Assembly (NCBI GenBank): GCA_036273855.1
Contig: DASUGU010000042.1
Coordinates: 62,001-126,000 of the forward strand
Length of the DNA: 64,000 nucleotides
Origin: DATEPR01 sp036273855
GTDB lineage: Bacteria > Actinomycetota > Actinomycetes > Mycobacteriales > Pseudonocardiaceae
Direction: 5' to 3'
The translations under genes and the position numbers were made by a program. The notes under the pieces were generated by a model. That model did no database searches. It worked only from the letters and a program-made list of their open reading frames with translations, and was not told the DNA's origin. Shown here piece by piece: positions 52,347-61,432 of this stretch; position 1 is the stretch's first letter; the number at the start of each line of letters is the position of its first letter.

Positions 52347-53839
52347 CACACGCCTCCTGGGGTCGTCATCTCGTCCAGCCGTGCGGGCACCGCGTCGACC
52401 GCGGCCCTGCGGGCGGCCACCTCGCCGGCCAGCCGCGCCTGCCGGCGTTCCTGGGCGGCCAGCAGCCGGGTCACCTCGTCCGGGTTGGCCGAGCCCGCCG
52501 AACGCCTGCGGGCCAGTTCGGCCGCCGGGCGGAACGCGTCGCGTAGCACGTGATCGCCATCGGGCACGGCGTAGCCGAGGCTCTCCGCGACGGCGGCGAG
52601 CAGGGCGCCGTCCACCGCGCTGGCCGGCTGCCCGGCGGCGAGCGCGGCCACCACGTAGCGGCCGGCGATCACCTGCGCCTCCCGCCACGGCACGTCGTGG
52701 TCCAGGGTCAGCCGGTTGGCCAGGGAGAACCCGCCCAGGTACTCCTCGGCACACCGGTCCTGCGCGTGTGCCGTGCGGAACTCCATCCGGTCCAACACCT
52801 CGGTGAGCAGGCGCAGCAGCGACCGCAGCCCGTCCACCGAACTGGTCAGCTGGGCCGAGCTCTCCTTGGACACCTCGACGGTGTTGCTGAACGGCGTGCC
52901 GCGCTGTGCGGTGGCCACGTCGACGTACCACGCGGTGAGGTGGGCGGTGCGGCCGCGGATCCGTTCCAGGATCGGGTAGTTCTTCTTCTGCGGCATGGCA
53001 GACGAGATCCCGGCCAGCCGGTCGGGCAGCTCGATCAGGCCGTGCTCGCTGCCCGCCCACGTCATCAGGTCGGTGACCAGCCTGCTCAGCCCGACGGCGA
53101 ACGTCGAGCACTCAGCGGCCAGTTCCAGCAGCCACGACCGGGACGCGACCGACACCAGGGCGTGCTGCTGCGGCGCGGCGAACGCGAGCAGGCCGGCCAT
53201 CCGGTCGCGGTCCCAGGCCAATTCCTGGCCGGCCATCGCGCCACTGCCCAGCGGGCACAGGTTCAGACCGTCGTATGTGGACAGTAGGCGGGCCGTGGTG
53301 TGCAGCAGGTGGTCGGACAGCGCGCTGACGAAGAACCCGGGTGTCATCACCTGGGCCGCCTGCAGATGCGTGTAGCCCGGCATGATGTCGTCGGTGTGCC
53401 GGCCGGCCAGGTCGCGCGCGGCCGACGCGCAGGACAGCAGCGCCTCCAGCACCCGCAGCGCCTGCTCCCGGCCGAACATGAGCTGGACGCACGCCTGCAG
53501 GTCGTTGCGGCTGCGGTCCACGTGCCAGGCCGGCACCGCCAGGCGCCCGGTCACCCTGCGCTCCACGGCGAGCGCCATGTCGGACATGTTGCCCTCTGGG
53601 TCGGCGACCACACCCTCGGCGCGGACCTCGCGCAGCATGTCCGCGATGCGGCAGACCGTCGTCCGGTCCAGCACGCCCATCCGCTGGTACTCGGCCAGCA
53701 GCACCTGTTCCACCTGGACGTAGTACGGCAGCAGGTGTTCCGCCTCGTACCGGAACTGCGGCTCCAGCACCTCGTCGCGCAGCAGCGCATCCGGTGATCC
53801 GTCGATCCGGCCGGTGAGCCGGTCGTGCGTCGTCGTCAT
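52346..53839 (-). CDS. Argininosuccinate-lyase-like enzyme
   Basis: Member of the aspartase/fumarase/argininosuccinate lyase superfamily, 497 residues. It has the superfamily signature SSAMPQKKN (279-287) with the catalytic-loop serine, and GYTHLQAAQ. Arginine biosynthesis genes are absent, and it is coupled to the NRPS operon by overlaps on both sides, so it is not housekeeping ArgH. Known logic of the family is elimination of fumarate from an N-succinyl adduct. I infer it releases a 2,3-diamino acid from an aspartate adduct formed by the cysteine-synthase-like enzyme, as proposed for 2,3-diaminobutyrate in lipopeptide and uridyl-peptide clusters. Start ATG 53839. Confidence 0.85.
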   Translation of the reverse strand: MTTTHDRLTGRIDGSPDALLRDEVLEPQFRYEAEHLLPYYVQVEQVLLAEYQRMGVLDRTTVCRIADMLREVRAEGVVADPEGNMSDMALAVERRVTGRLAVPAWHVDRSRNDLQACVQLMFGREQALRVLEALLSCASAARDLAGRHTDDIMPGYTHLQAAQVMTPGFFVSALSDHLLHTTARLLSTYDGLNLCPLGSGAMAGQELAWDRDRMAGLLAFAAPQQHALVSVASRSWLLELAAECSTFAVGLSRLVTDLMTWAGSEHGLIELPDRLAGISSAMPQKKNYPILERIRGRTAHLTAWYVDVATAQRGTPFSNTVEVSKESSAQLTSSVDGLRSLLRLLTEVLDRMEFRTAHAQDRCAEEYLGGFSLANRLTLDHDVPWREAQVIAGRYVVAALAAGQPASAVDGALLAAVAESLGYAVPDGDHVLRDAFRPAAELARRRSAGSANPDEVTRLLAAQERRQARLAGEVAARRAAVDAVPARLDEMTTPGGV

Positions 53840-55113
53840 GTCACCTGTCCCGCCGTCACGACCGAGCGACCCACCAGCGCGTCGAACGCGTCCCGCAACC
53901 CGTCGAGCTGCCGCGCGATGTGCGGCAGGGCAACGGGATCCGGGCTGCGCATGGCGAGCCATCGTTCGTCGTCGGTGTCCCCGTACAACATGCTGGTGGC
54001 GGCGCGGAAGCGGAGTGCGCCCGCGTCGTCGCCGAAGTGGTGCCCGCCCAGGACCGCCACGCCGCACCGGTCGATCAGGTGCCGTTGCAGCCCTTCGGAG
54101 TCGTGGACTCCCCTGCCGGCCAGTGCCGCGCGCACGGGCTCGAAGTCCGGGTACACGTAGAAGCCACCGGTCGGCGGGCGGCACCCGGCGCCCGCGTCCG
54201 TGACGATCCGGTGCGCGGCGGCGGCCACCGTGGCGTGCAGCCGGGTGCTGGCCCGCAGGTGCGCCACGACGTCGGCCGGCTCGTCCAGGACGTAGCGGGC
54301 GACCTCCTGCATCGGACCGGCCAGCGTGGACCAGATCTCGCTGGCGATCGCCAGTACGTCGGTGCGCAGTGCGGCACCGGCCGCGGTGGCGGGGAACCGG
54401 GCGAACCCGATCCGCCAGCCGCCCAGGGCGAGGTTCTTGCTCAGCCCCGACGTGACGACGGTCCGGTCCGGCACGAACCGCGCCGGACTGGTCACCGAGT
54501 CGTGCGGGTCGTGCACGATGTCGCGGTAGATCTCGTCGGAGATGATCGTCATGCCGGTCGACTCGGCGATCTCGGCCAGTCGCCGCACGGTTTCCGCCGA
54601 CGGGTAGGTCCCGGTCGGGTTGTCCGGCATGGTCAGCACCATCGAACCCGGCCGCACCGGGCCGCGCCGCAGCGCGGCGGCCAGCAGATCCGGATCAGGA
54701 ACGCCGCCGCTCTCGGCGGGCACCGGCACGCTGATGATCTGCTTGCCGAACAGCCGCGCCTGCGGCGGGTAGGTCACCCAGCACGGCTGCGGCAGCACCA
54801 CCGGGCCGGGGATCGCGGCCAGCAGCGCCAACAGGATCGGCTTGCTGCCCGGCGCCAGCACGATCTGCTCCGGTCCGGCAGCGATCCCCCGGCGGGTGAA
54901 GTAGCCCGCCGCCGCCTCGCGACCGTCCGGCTCGCCGCCGACCTGGCCGTAGGCGTTGCGGGAGGCGCCGGCCAGCAGTCGGTCGGTCAGGAAACCGGGG
55001 ACCGGCAGGCCAGACTCCCCGAAGCCGAGGTGGATCAGTGACTGCCCGGCCCGGCGGCGGCGGTTCACCAGTTCGTCCAGGGCGAGGTTCGGTGCCACGG
55101 CGAGCGAGGTCAT
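53836..55113 (-). CDS. Class I/II PLP aminotransferase
   Basis: Fold-type I aminotransferase, 425 residues. It has LIHLGFGESGLP near the N-terminus, the substrate/PLP region PDNPTGTYPS, SDEIYRD, and the PLP lysine in TSGLSKNLALGGWRIGF. It is coupled by overlaps to the KamA-like gene upstream and the lyase downstream. It could transaminate a keto acid to or from an unusual amino acid for the NRPS, but the substrate is not predictable. It ends with YGDTDDERWL. Confidence 0.88.
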   Translation of the reverse strand: MTSLAVAPNLALDELVNRRRRAGQSLIHLGFGESGLPVPGFLTDRLLAGASRNAYGQVGGEPDGREAAAGYFTRRGIAAGPEQIVLAPGSKPILLALLAAIPGPVVLPQPCWVTYPPQARLFGKQIISVPVPAESGGVPDPDLLAAALRRGPVRPGSMVLTMPDNPTGTYPSAETVRRLAEIAESTGMTIISDEIYRDIVHDPHDSVTSPARFVPDRTVVTSGLSKNLALGGWRIGFARFPATAAGAALRTDVLAIASEIWSTLAGPMQEVARYVLDEPADVVAHLRASTRLHATVAAAAHRIVTDAGAGCRPPTGGFYVYPDFEPVRAALAGRGVHDSEGLQRHLIDRCGVAVLGGHHFGDDAGALRFRAATSMLYGDTDDERWLAMRSPDPVALPHIARQLDGLRDAFDALVGRSVVTAGQVT

Positions 55114-56447
55114 CAGTTGACCTGCCCGTCGACGTGGAGGGAACGCAGCGCGGCGGCGATGTCGGCCGGGAGACCGGGCAGCGGGCGGAGTTCGTCCAGC
55201 CAGGCGGCCTCCGAGTCGTACTCCGTGTGGAACGGCCGGTCCACCAGCGACCGGTCCCTGGCCTGCAGGAACCGCAACTGGAACGCGTGGTCGCCGCCCA
55301 CCCGCGTGGTGCCGTCGACGACGACCTTGCCCGGCGTCGTCGACATCACCGGGCCGCGCACCGTGCGGGCCAGGCCGGGCAGCGTGCGGTACGCGGCGGC
55401 GAACAGCCGGTGGGCGCGGGCCAGCGGCACCTTGAAGTAGTCGTGCGGGCCGGTGTCCCTGGCCACGAACAGGTAGTAGGGCACCGCCCCGGCCTGGAAC
55501 TCGGCCGACCACAGCCGGGCCAGCGTGGCCGCGTCGTCGTTGACGTGCGCGATGAGTGGCGACTGGCAGAACAGCCGGGCACCGGTCGACCCGATCCGCC
55601 GCACGGCCTCGCTGGCGACCGGAGTGGCCAGTTCCCTGGGGTGGGTGTAGTGGCCCATGACGGCGAGCGTGCGGCCCGAGTCGACAACCCGTTCGTAGAG
55701 CCGCAGGGCGTCGTCGGCGTCCGGATCGGACACGAACCGCTGCGGCCAGTAGGCCACCGACTTGGTGCCGATCCGGATGGTGCGCACGGAATCCATGGCC
55801 AGGATCGGCTCGATGTGCCGGCGCAGCCGCTCAGTGGACATGACCATCGGGTCGCCGCCGGTGACCAGCACGTCGGTCACCTCGGGATGCACCCGCAGGT
55901 ACCGGACGAGTTCGGTCGGGTCCTTCGCCGCGAACCGCAGGTCGGGGTCGCCGACGAACTGGGCCCAGCGGAAGCAGTAGGTGCAGTAGGCGTGGCACAT
56001 CTGGCCCTGCTGCGGGAAGTACAGGACGGTCTGGTCGTACTTGTGCTGCAGTCCGGCGACCCGCTGCTGGCGCAACGTCGGCACGTTCAGCTCGCGCTGC
56101 CCGGACGGGTGCGGGTTCATGCTGCGCCGGATGCGGGCGACCGTCTCGGCCAGGCGCGGCCGGCTGCCGGACTCGACGGCGGCGGCGAGGTCGAACTCGT
56201 CCTCCTTGGGCAGCATGCCGTCGTTCGGGAACACCAGTTGGAACATCGGGTCATCGGGTGCCGCGTGCCAGTCGATCAGCTCGGACAGCACGTACTCGTT
56301 CACCCGGAACGGCAACACGAGCGAGAACAACCGCATGGTCGCCACGACGTCCCTCGGCACCGGGAAACGCCGGGCGATCTCGTCGATCCTGGCCGGTCCG
56401 AGCGCGTCGAACCGCGAGTTCACGGGCACCAACTGGTCTACCGTCAT
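55113..56447 (-). CDS. KamA-family radical SAM aminomutase (divergent)
   Basis: Radical SAM, PLP-dependent enzyme of 444 residues. The cluster-binding motif is C151-x3-C155-x2-C158 in MCHAYCTYCFRWAQFVG, and a PLP-lysine candidate lies in STTPGKVVVDG. Overall layout (VLVTGGDPMVM, VRTIRIGTKS) is that of lysine 2,3-aminomutase. But the sequence after the third cysteine is FRWAQFV, not the TRR of true lysine aminomutase, so the substrate may be lysine, arginine, glutamate or something else. It would supply a beta-amino acid to the NRPS. ATG 56447 follows GAAGGG. It is first gene of the leftward operon. Confidence 0.86.
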   Translation of the reverse strand: MTVDQLVPVNSRFDALGPARIDEIARRFPVPRDVVATMRLFSLVLPFRVNEYVLSELIDWHAAPDDPMFQLVFPNDGMLPKEDEFDLAAAVESGSRPRLAETVARIRRSMNPHPSGQRELNVPTLRQQRVAGLQHKYDQTVLYFPQQGQMCHAYCTYCFRWAQFVGDPDLRFAAKDPTELVRYLRVHPEVTDVLVTGGDPMVMSTERLRRHIEPILAMDSVRTIRIGTKSVAYWPQRFVSDPDADDALRLYERVVDSGRTLAVMGHYTHPRELATPVASEAVRRIGSTGARLFCQSPLIAHVNDDAATLARLWSAEFQAGAVPYYLFVARDTGPHDYFKVPLARAHRLFAAAYRTLPGLARTVRGPVMSTTPGKVVVDGTTRVGGDHAFQLRFLQARDRSLVDRPFHTEYDSEAAWLDELRPLPGLPADIAAALRSLHVDGQVN

Positions 56448-56627
56448 GGACGCACCCTTCGTGACCGCCGACTGGCCAGTACGTTGCCGCCCGGCGCCAT
56501 CAGGCACCTTTCGGCCGAATATCGCGGCACCGGTGATAGCTGGTCGAAAGGGCGGCGATACGGCCCACCACGAGGATGTGCCGCAGGTGCCATCCGGGCG
56601 CTGCCATCACGGAGTGGGTGATGCGTT

Positions 56628-57548
56628 GTGTTGGACCATGTTGTGGTGTCGCATTTCCGGACGTTCGGCTTCGTCGTGTTCCGGGGTCTGCTGTCCGGCG
56701 CGGAGATCGACCGGCTGACCGATGAGGCGACCTATGCGCTGGCGAACGCCTACGGCGCGGCCTTCGACGAGAACACCAGCGGCGTGGCGGAGTTGCCGGC
56801 GCTCGACCTCCCGATGATGACCGGTGAGACGCCGTTCGCGACGAGCCTGGTGGCCGACGACCCCCGGTTCTGGCAGGCGTCACACGAACTGTTGGGCACC
56901 GCGACCGTGCCGGGCAACGGCGAGGTGACGTGTTTCCTCGGTGCCAACGCCCGCTGGCACGCCGACCTCCCGGCCGCGGTCACCGGGGTGAAGTTCATGG
57001 TGTACCTGCAGAAGTGCTCCCGGGAGGCGGGCCAACTCCAGGTGCTGCCCGGTTCGCACCGGCCCGAACTGGGCGCGATGTACGCGGACTTCCTGCGCCA
57101 GGACCCGGCCCGCCAGGGCCTCGCACCGGCCGACTTCCCGGTGCCCGCGTACGGTATCGACACCGAGCCCGGTGACGTGATCGCCTTCCACGCCAACCTG
57201 TTGCACGCGTCGGTGGGCGGCGACCGCAGGATGCTGTGGGACGTCTACTACCTGCCGGACCCGATCCTGCGCGGCCACGAGGAGCGCGTGCTGACCCGCG
57301 ACGCGCTCCTGCACGTCGGCGACTACGGCGGTGTGGCGTTCGACCACGACAAGTGGACCGCTTGGCGGGACTGGGTTTCGGCGGCCGGCGAGAGCGACGC
57401 GCGGTCGACGGCGGTGACCCGACTGCGGCGGTTGGGCGTGCTGGACGTGCCCGGCGCCGACATCGGCGCGCCGCAGTGGCAGCCCCGGCTGCCCAAGCCG
57501 TCCATGACCGGCACGGCGGGCGCGCCACCGATGCACCGGGAGAGCTGA
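56628..57548 (+). CDS. Phytanoyl-CoA dioxygenase (PhyH)-family enzyme
   Basis: Iron(II)/2-oxoglutarate-dependent oxygenase, 306 residues. The metal-binding motif is HAD in WHADLP with the distal His in FHANLLHASVGGDRR, whose arginine would bind 2-oxoglutarate. Relatives hydroxylate amino acids (ectoine, arginine, lysine) or carrier-bound residues, so a tailoring hydroxylation of a peptide building block is likely. The predicted start is GTG 56628; ribosome signals are weak (GGAG at -14 or so). It is transcribed away from the KamA gene across 180 bases. A perfect hairpin follows the stop. Confidence 0.85.
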   Translation: MLDHVVVSHFRTFGFVVFRGLLSGAEIDRLTDEATYALANAYGAAFDENTSGVAELPALDLPMMTGETPFATSLVADDPRFWQASHELLGTATVPGNGEVTCFLGANARWHADLPAAVTGVKFMVYLQKCSREAGQLQVLPGSHRPELGAMYADFLRQDPARQGLAPADFPVPAYGIDTEPGDVIAFHANLLHASVGGDRRMLWDVYYLPDPILRGHEERVLTRDALLHVGDYGGVAFDHDKWTAWRDWVSAAGESDARSTAVTRLRRLGVLDVPGADIGAPQWQPRLPKPSMTGTAGAPPMHRES

Positions 57549-57554
57549 GGATCG

Positions 57555-57580
57555 GGCGTCACCGCATGCGGTGACGCCCG
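57555..57580 (+). terminator. Hairpin terminator after PhyH gene
   Basis: Perfect 12-bp stem GGGCGTCACCGC / GCGGTGACGCCC with a two-base loop, seven bases after the stop; no U run follows. Confidence 0.75.
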
Positions 57581-57682
57581 TGTCATCCGGTTCTGCGACG
57601 GGCGCGGCGCGTGCGGAAACGCGCTGGTGCCCGCGCGGACAGGCGCTGGTGCCGGCGCCGCGGTGACGGCATCATCGCGGCC

Positions 57683-58144
57683 ATGGACGTCGCCGCACGA
57701 CAGGTGGTCGTGACCGCGCTGGCCGAGCTGGCCCGCAGCCCCGACCATCGGGACAGGGCCGACGCGGGCCGTGGTCTCGCCGCTTTCGCCGACCTGCCGG
57801 TCGCCCGCGACGTGCTGCTGGATCTGGTGCTGGATGCCGGGGACACGTTCGTCCCGCCGGCCACCACCGAGGCGCTGCTGCGCCACGGTGACGCCGCGGG
57901 GCTGGCCATCGTCTGCGCCGGAGTCGCGACCGCCGAGTGCGAACGGCTCGACCGGCTGTACGCGGCGGTCCACTCGGTGCTCGGCGCGTTCGAGCACGAT
58001 CGGGACGCCGCCGTAGTGACGTGTCGCGGTCTGCTCGACGACACAGCGCAGACCGAGCAGGTCCGTGCCGGCGCGACGCGGCTGATCGCCGTGCTCACCG
58101 AACTGCGCCCACCGCTCGACGCCGCCCAGGACGCCACCACCTAG
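57683..58144 (+). CDS. Hypothetical helical protein
   Basis: Protein of 153 residues, leucine- and alanine-rich, predicted all-helical, with repeating segments such as VVVTALAELARSPDHRDRADAGRGLAAFAD and VARDVLLDLVLDAG, which recall HEAT/armadillo-type repeats; homologues of this type are common in actinobacteria with no known role. ATG 57683 is the first in-frame ATG after the preceding terminator, without a clear ribosome site. It is convergent with the second NRPS gene (90-bp gap). It is probably not part of the peptide pathway. Confidence 0.7.
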   Translation: MDVAARQVVVTALAELARSPDHRDRADAGRGLAAFADLPVARDVLLDLVLDAGDTFVPPATTEALLRHGDAAGLAIVCAGVATAECERLDRLYAAVHSVLGAFEHDRDAAVVTCRGLLDDTAQTEQVRAGATRLIAVLTELRPPLDAAQDATT

Positions 58145-58234
58145 CGAGGACGCGGCGGCGCGTTCGCCGGGGATCGCCCGGCGGACGCGCCGCTGTCGGG
58201 ACGGGCGGCCCGATCGGGGTGGCCGCCCCGATTC

Positions 58235-61200
58235 CTACCGACCGTCCAGCAGCCGACTCACGTCGGCGTCGGCCATCGACTCGATCTCGTCCAGGATCAG
58301 CTCCTCCACCCGGGCCGCGGCCGAGGACACCGTCGGGTGCTCGAACACCAGTCGCAGCGGCACGTCCACCGCGAACGCGTCGCGCATCCGGTTCACCGCA
58401 CGGGTGACCAGCAGCGAGTGGCCACCGGCCGCGAAGAAGTTGTCGTTCGCCCCCAACCGGCTGGACCCCAGCACGGCCGCCCAGATCTCCGCGACCGCGC
58501 TCTCCGCGTCCGTCGACGGCGCCACGAACGGCTCGTCACCGGCGTCGCCGGTATCCGGCCTGGGTAGCGCCCGCCGGTTGACCTTCCCGCTGGGCATCCG
58601 GGGCAGATCCGGCAACACCACCAGCGCGCTCGGCACCGCGGCCGGCGGCAGGCGATCGGCCAGAAAGTCGCGCAACGCCAACCGGTTCGGCCCGCCACCG
58701 GGCACGGCCGCGTAGGCGGCCAGCCGCTTGTCGCCGGGCACCGCCTCCCAGGTCGCGGCGACCGCGTCCGCCACCCCGGGACAGGCCCGCACCACGGCCT
58801 CGACCTCGCCCAGCTCGATCCGCACCCCTCGGACCTTCACCTGGTGGTCCCGCCGGCCCCGGTACTCCAGCGACCCGTCGGCCAGCACCCGACCGGAGTC
58901 ACCCGTCCGGTACAACCGCTCACCGGCCCGCCACGGATGCGGCACGAACCGCCGCGCGGTCCGGCCCGGCTCGCCGAGGTAGCCCCGCGCCAGCCCGACA
59001 CCGCCGATGCACAGCTCGCCGACCGCGCCACGCGGCATCGGCCGCATCGAGTCGTCCAGCACGTACACCTCGTGGCTCTCCATCGGCGTGCCCAGCACCA
59101 CGGCGTCCGGCACGTCACCGTCGGCCGGCACGCACACGTGATGCGTCGAGTCGATGGAGACTTCCGTTGTGCCCCACTGGTTGTTGAGCTGACAGCCAGT
59201 GCCGAGCCGGTCGGTGAACAGCCGCACCAGTTCCGGCCGCAGCCGGTCGCCGTCCGACACGACGTGCCGCAGCGACGTCGCCTGGCCGGCGCCGACCTCC
59301 TCCAGGAACAGCGCGAGCATGCTCGGCACGAACTGCAACCACGGCAGCCGGTGCTCGTCCACCGCCCGGATCAACGCCCTGGGGTCCCGGTGCAGGCCGG
59401 GCGGCAGCACCACGATCCGCCCGCCGACCATCAGCGGCCAGAACACCTCCCTGGCCACGTCGTCGAACGACAGCGGTGTCTTCAGCAGCACCGGATCGCC
59501 GGCACGCAACCGGTACCGGCGCTGCATGTCGTGCATGTGGCTGACCCAGCCGCGATGGGTCGACGCGACGCCCTTCGGCGTGCCGGTCGAGCCGGACGTG
59601 AAGTAGACGGCACACAGGTGATCCGGCCGGACCGCGCGCGAACGCGGCTCGCCCGGCGAAGCCAGCGCGGCGACCTCGACCGCCCGCCCGCCGCACCGGG
59701 TCACCGTCTTCCGCACCACGTCCGGGTCGACGTCGGTCACGTCGCCCGGCGCCGGCACCACGCACACCGGGGCGCGGGACGCGGTGAGCACGTCCGCCCA
59801 GCGGTGTGCGGGCGCCTCCGGGTCCAGCGGCACGTACGCGCCACCCGCCTTGAGCACGCCGAGCAGCGCGACGACCAGCTCGGCCGACCGGTCCAGCAGC
59901 ACGCCGACCGGCACGTCCGGACCGACGCCGAGCCCGGCGAGCCCGTCGGCCACCGCGTCCGAGCGGCGGTCCAGTTCGGCGTAGGTCAGGGTCTCGACGT
60001 CGTCCTGGACGGCGACGGCATCCGGGGTACGCGCCGCCTGGCGGGTGAACAGCTCGTGCAGGCACGCGTCGGGTACCGGGGCGGGTTCCGGTTCGGCGAA
60101 CGCCCGCAGCTCGGCCAGGTCGGCGGCGCTGAGCATGGGCAGGTCGTCCACCCGCAGGTCCGGCTGCCGGGCGGCGGCCACCAGGATGACCCGAAGGTGG
60201 TCCATCAGCCGGGTGACGGTGTCGTCGTCGTACAACGCGGTGTCCCACTCGACGAACACGCCGACGCGGTCGTCGACCTGATGGAAGTCGATGGACAGGT
60301 CGTACTTGGCGCCCCCGCCCGGCGTCGGCAGGATCGCCACGGTCAGCCCACGCAGGGTCGGCGGGTCCACCGGCATGGCGAAGTCGACCAGGATCTGGAA
60401 CAGCGGTGTCCGGGACGCGTCCCGCTCGACGCCCAGTTCGGTGACGAGCGTGTCGAACGGGATCAGCCTGCCGTCGAACGCGTCCAGCGCCGCGTCCCGC
60501 ACCCGGCCGACCAGGTCGGTGAACGTGGGATTGCCGGACACGTCACCGGGCAGCACCAGCATGGTGAGGAACGGGCCGATGACGTCGTCGCCGCCCGAGC
60601 CGTGCCGGGTGGACGCCGAGGTGCCGGTGGTCACGTCGGCACGGCCGGTGTAGCGGTACAGCAGCGCCTCGCATCCGGCCCGCAGCACCATGAACAGCGT
60701 GGCTGCCTGGCGGCGGCCGATCCGGCCGAGTTCGCGCACGGTCTCGGCCGGCAGGTCGAAGGCGTGCCGGCGGAAGCCGGAGCCGGCCCGGCTGGCCGGG
60801 CGGGGCCGGTCGGACGGCAGTTCGAACGGCGTGCGGTCGGCCAGCGCGGTCACCCGCTCGGCGAGCGCGCCGGCCAGCGCACCGCTGTCGTGCAGCACGT
60901 CGTCCGCACCAGCGATGTCACGGAACTGGTCGACCGGTGCCAGGCCGTCGCCTGCCGAGTTGTAGTGCGACGCCAGTTCCCGGAAGAGCACCCGCACGGA
61001 GGTCCGGTCGACGGCGATGTGGTGCGCGGTCAGGCACAGCACGTGGTCGTGTGCACCGAGCCGGAGCAGGCGGGCCCGCAACGGCGGTTCGGCGGTGATG
61101 TCCAGCGGTGCCGACGCGACGGCCCGCATGGCCGCGTCCAGCCCGTCGGGGTCGACGTCCTCGACGGCGAACCTGAGGTCGGTGGGCGGCCGGACGAGTC

Positions 61201-61432
61201 CGACCACCTCGCCGTCGCGCAGCACCATCGACGTGCGCAGCACCTCGTGCCTGGTCACCACCGCGACCAGCGCGCTGTGCAGGGCGTCGACGTCCAGTGG
61301 GCCACGCAGCCGCAGGAAGTTGCTGCTCAGGTAGACGGCGTCGTCCGGGGTGAGCTGGTCGGCCAGCCACAGCAGGTGTTGGGTCCTGGGCACCGCCACC
61401 CGCACCGGTGTGCCCTGTTCGGTCGCCGTCAT
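58235..61432 (-). CDS. Monomodular NRPS C-A-T
   Basis: One complete elongation module of 1065 residues. C domain: HHIAVDR at 137-143 (active His present, with D then R where most have G). A domain about 470-960: VYFTSGSTGTPKG, core with FDDVAREVF and NNQWGTTEVSID, and A10 PSGKVNRR. T domain: AGGHSLL with Ser1006. Read by eye the specificity residues are D-D-R-Q-S-G-Q-I-D; the Asp at 235 suggests an ordinary alpha-amino group, but I cannot assign the amino acid. There is no terminal domain, so the chain must pass to another synthetase, presumably the large NRPS. Start ATG 61432 overlaps the thioesterase stop (ATGA). Confidence 0.92.
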   Translation of the reverse strand: MTATEQGTPVRVAVPRTQHLLWLADQLTPDDAVYLSSNFLRLRGPLDVDALHSALVAVVTRHEVLRTSMVLRDGEVVGLVRPPTDLRFAVEDVDPDGLDAAMRAVASAPLDITAEPPLRARLLRLGAHDHVLCLTAHHIAVDRTSVRVLFRELASHYNSAGDGLAPVDQFRDIAGADDVLHDSGALAGALAERVTALADRTPFELPSDRPRPASRAGSGFRRHAFDLPAETVRELGRIGRRQAATLFMVLRAGCEALLYRYTGRADVTTGTSASTRHGSGGDDVIGPFLTMLVLPGDVSGNPTFTDLVGRVRDAALDAFDGRLIPFDTLVTELGVERDASRTPLFQILVDFAMPVDPPTLRGLTVAILPTPGGGAKYDLSIDFHQVDDRVGVFVEWDTALYDDDTVTRLMDHLRVILVAAARQPDLRVDDLPMLSAADLAELRAFAEPEPAPVPDACLHELFTRQAARTPDAVAVQDDVETLTYAELDRRSDAVADGLAGLGVGPDVPVGVLLDRSAELVVALLGVLKAGGAYVPLDPEAPAHRWADVLTASRAPVCVVPAPGDVTDVDPDVVRKTVTRCGGRAVEVAALASPGEPRSRAVRPDHLCAVYFTSGSTGTPKGVASTHRGWVSHMHDMQRRYRLRAGDPVLLKTPLSFDDVAREVFWPLMVGGRIVVLPPGLHRDPRALIRAVDEHRLPWLQFVPSMLALFLEEVGAGQATSLRHVVSDGDRLRPELVRLFTDRLGTGCQLNNQWGTTEVSIDSTHHVCVPADGDVPDAVVLGTPMESHEVYVLDDSMRPMPRGAVGELCIGGVGLARGYLGEPGRTARRFVPHPWRAGERLYRTGDSGRVLADGSLEYRGRRDHQVKVRGVRIELGEVEAVVRACPGVADAVAATWEAVPGDKRLAAYAAVPGGGPNRLALRDFLADRLPPAAVPSALVVLPDLPRMPSGKVNRRALPRPDTGDAGDEPFVAPSTDAESAVAEIWAAVLGSSRLGANDNFFAAGGHSLLVTRAVNRMRDAFAVDVPLRLVFEHPTVSSAAARVEELILDEIESMADADVSRLLDGR

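Noticed and set aside
55113..56447. Straight assignment as lysine 2,3-aminomutase making beta-lysine
   Set aside because: The segment after the cluster cysteines differs from characterised lysine enzymes, so only the family is claimed.
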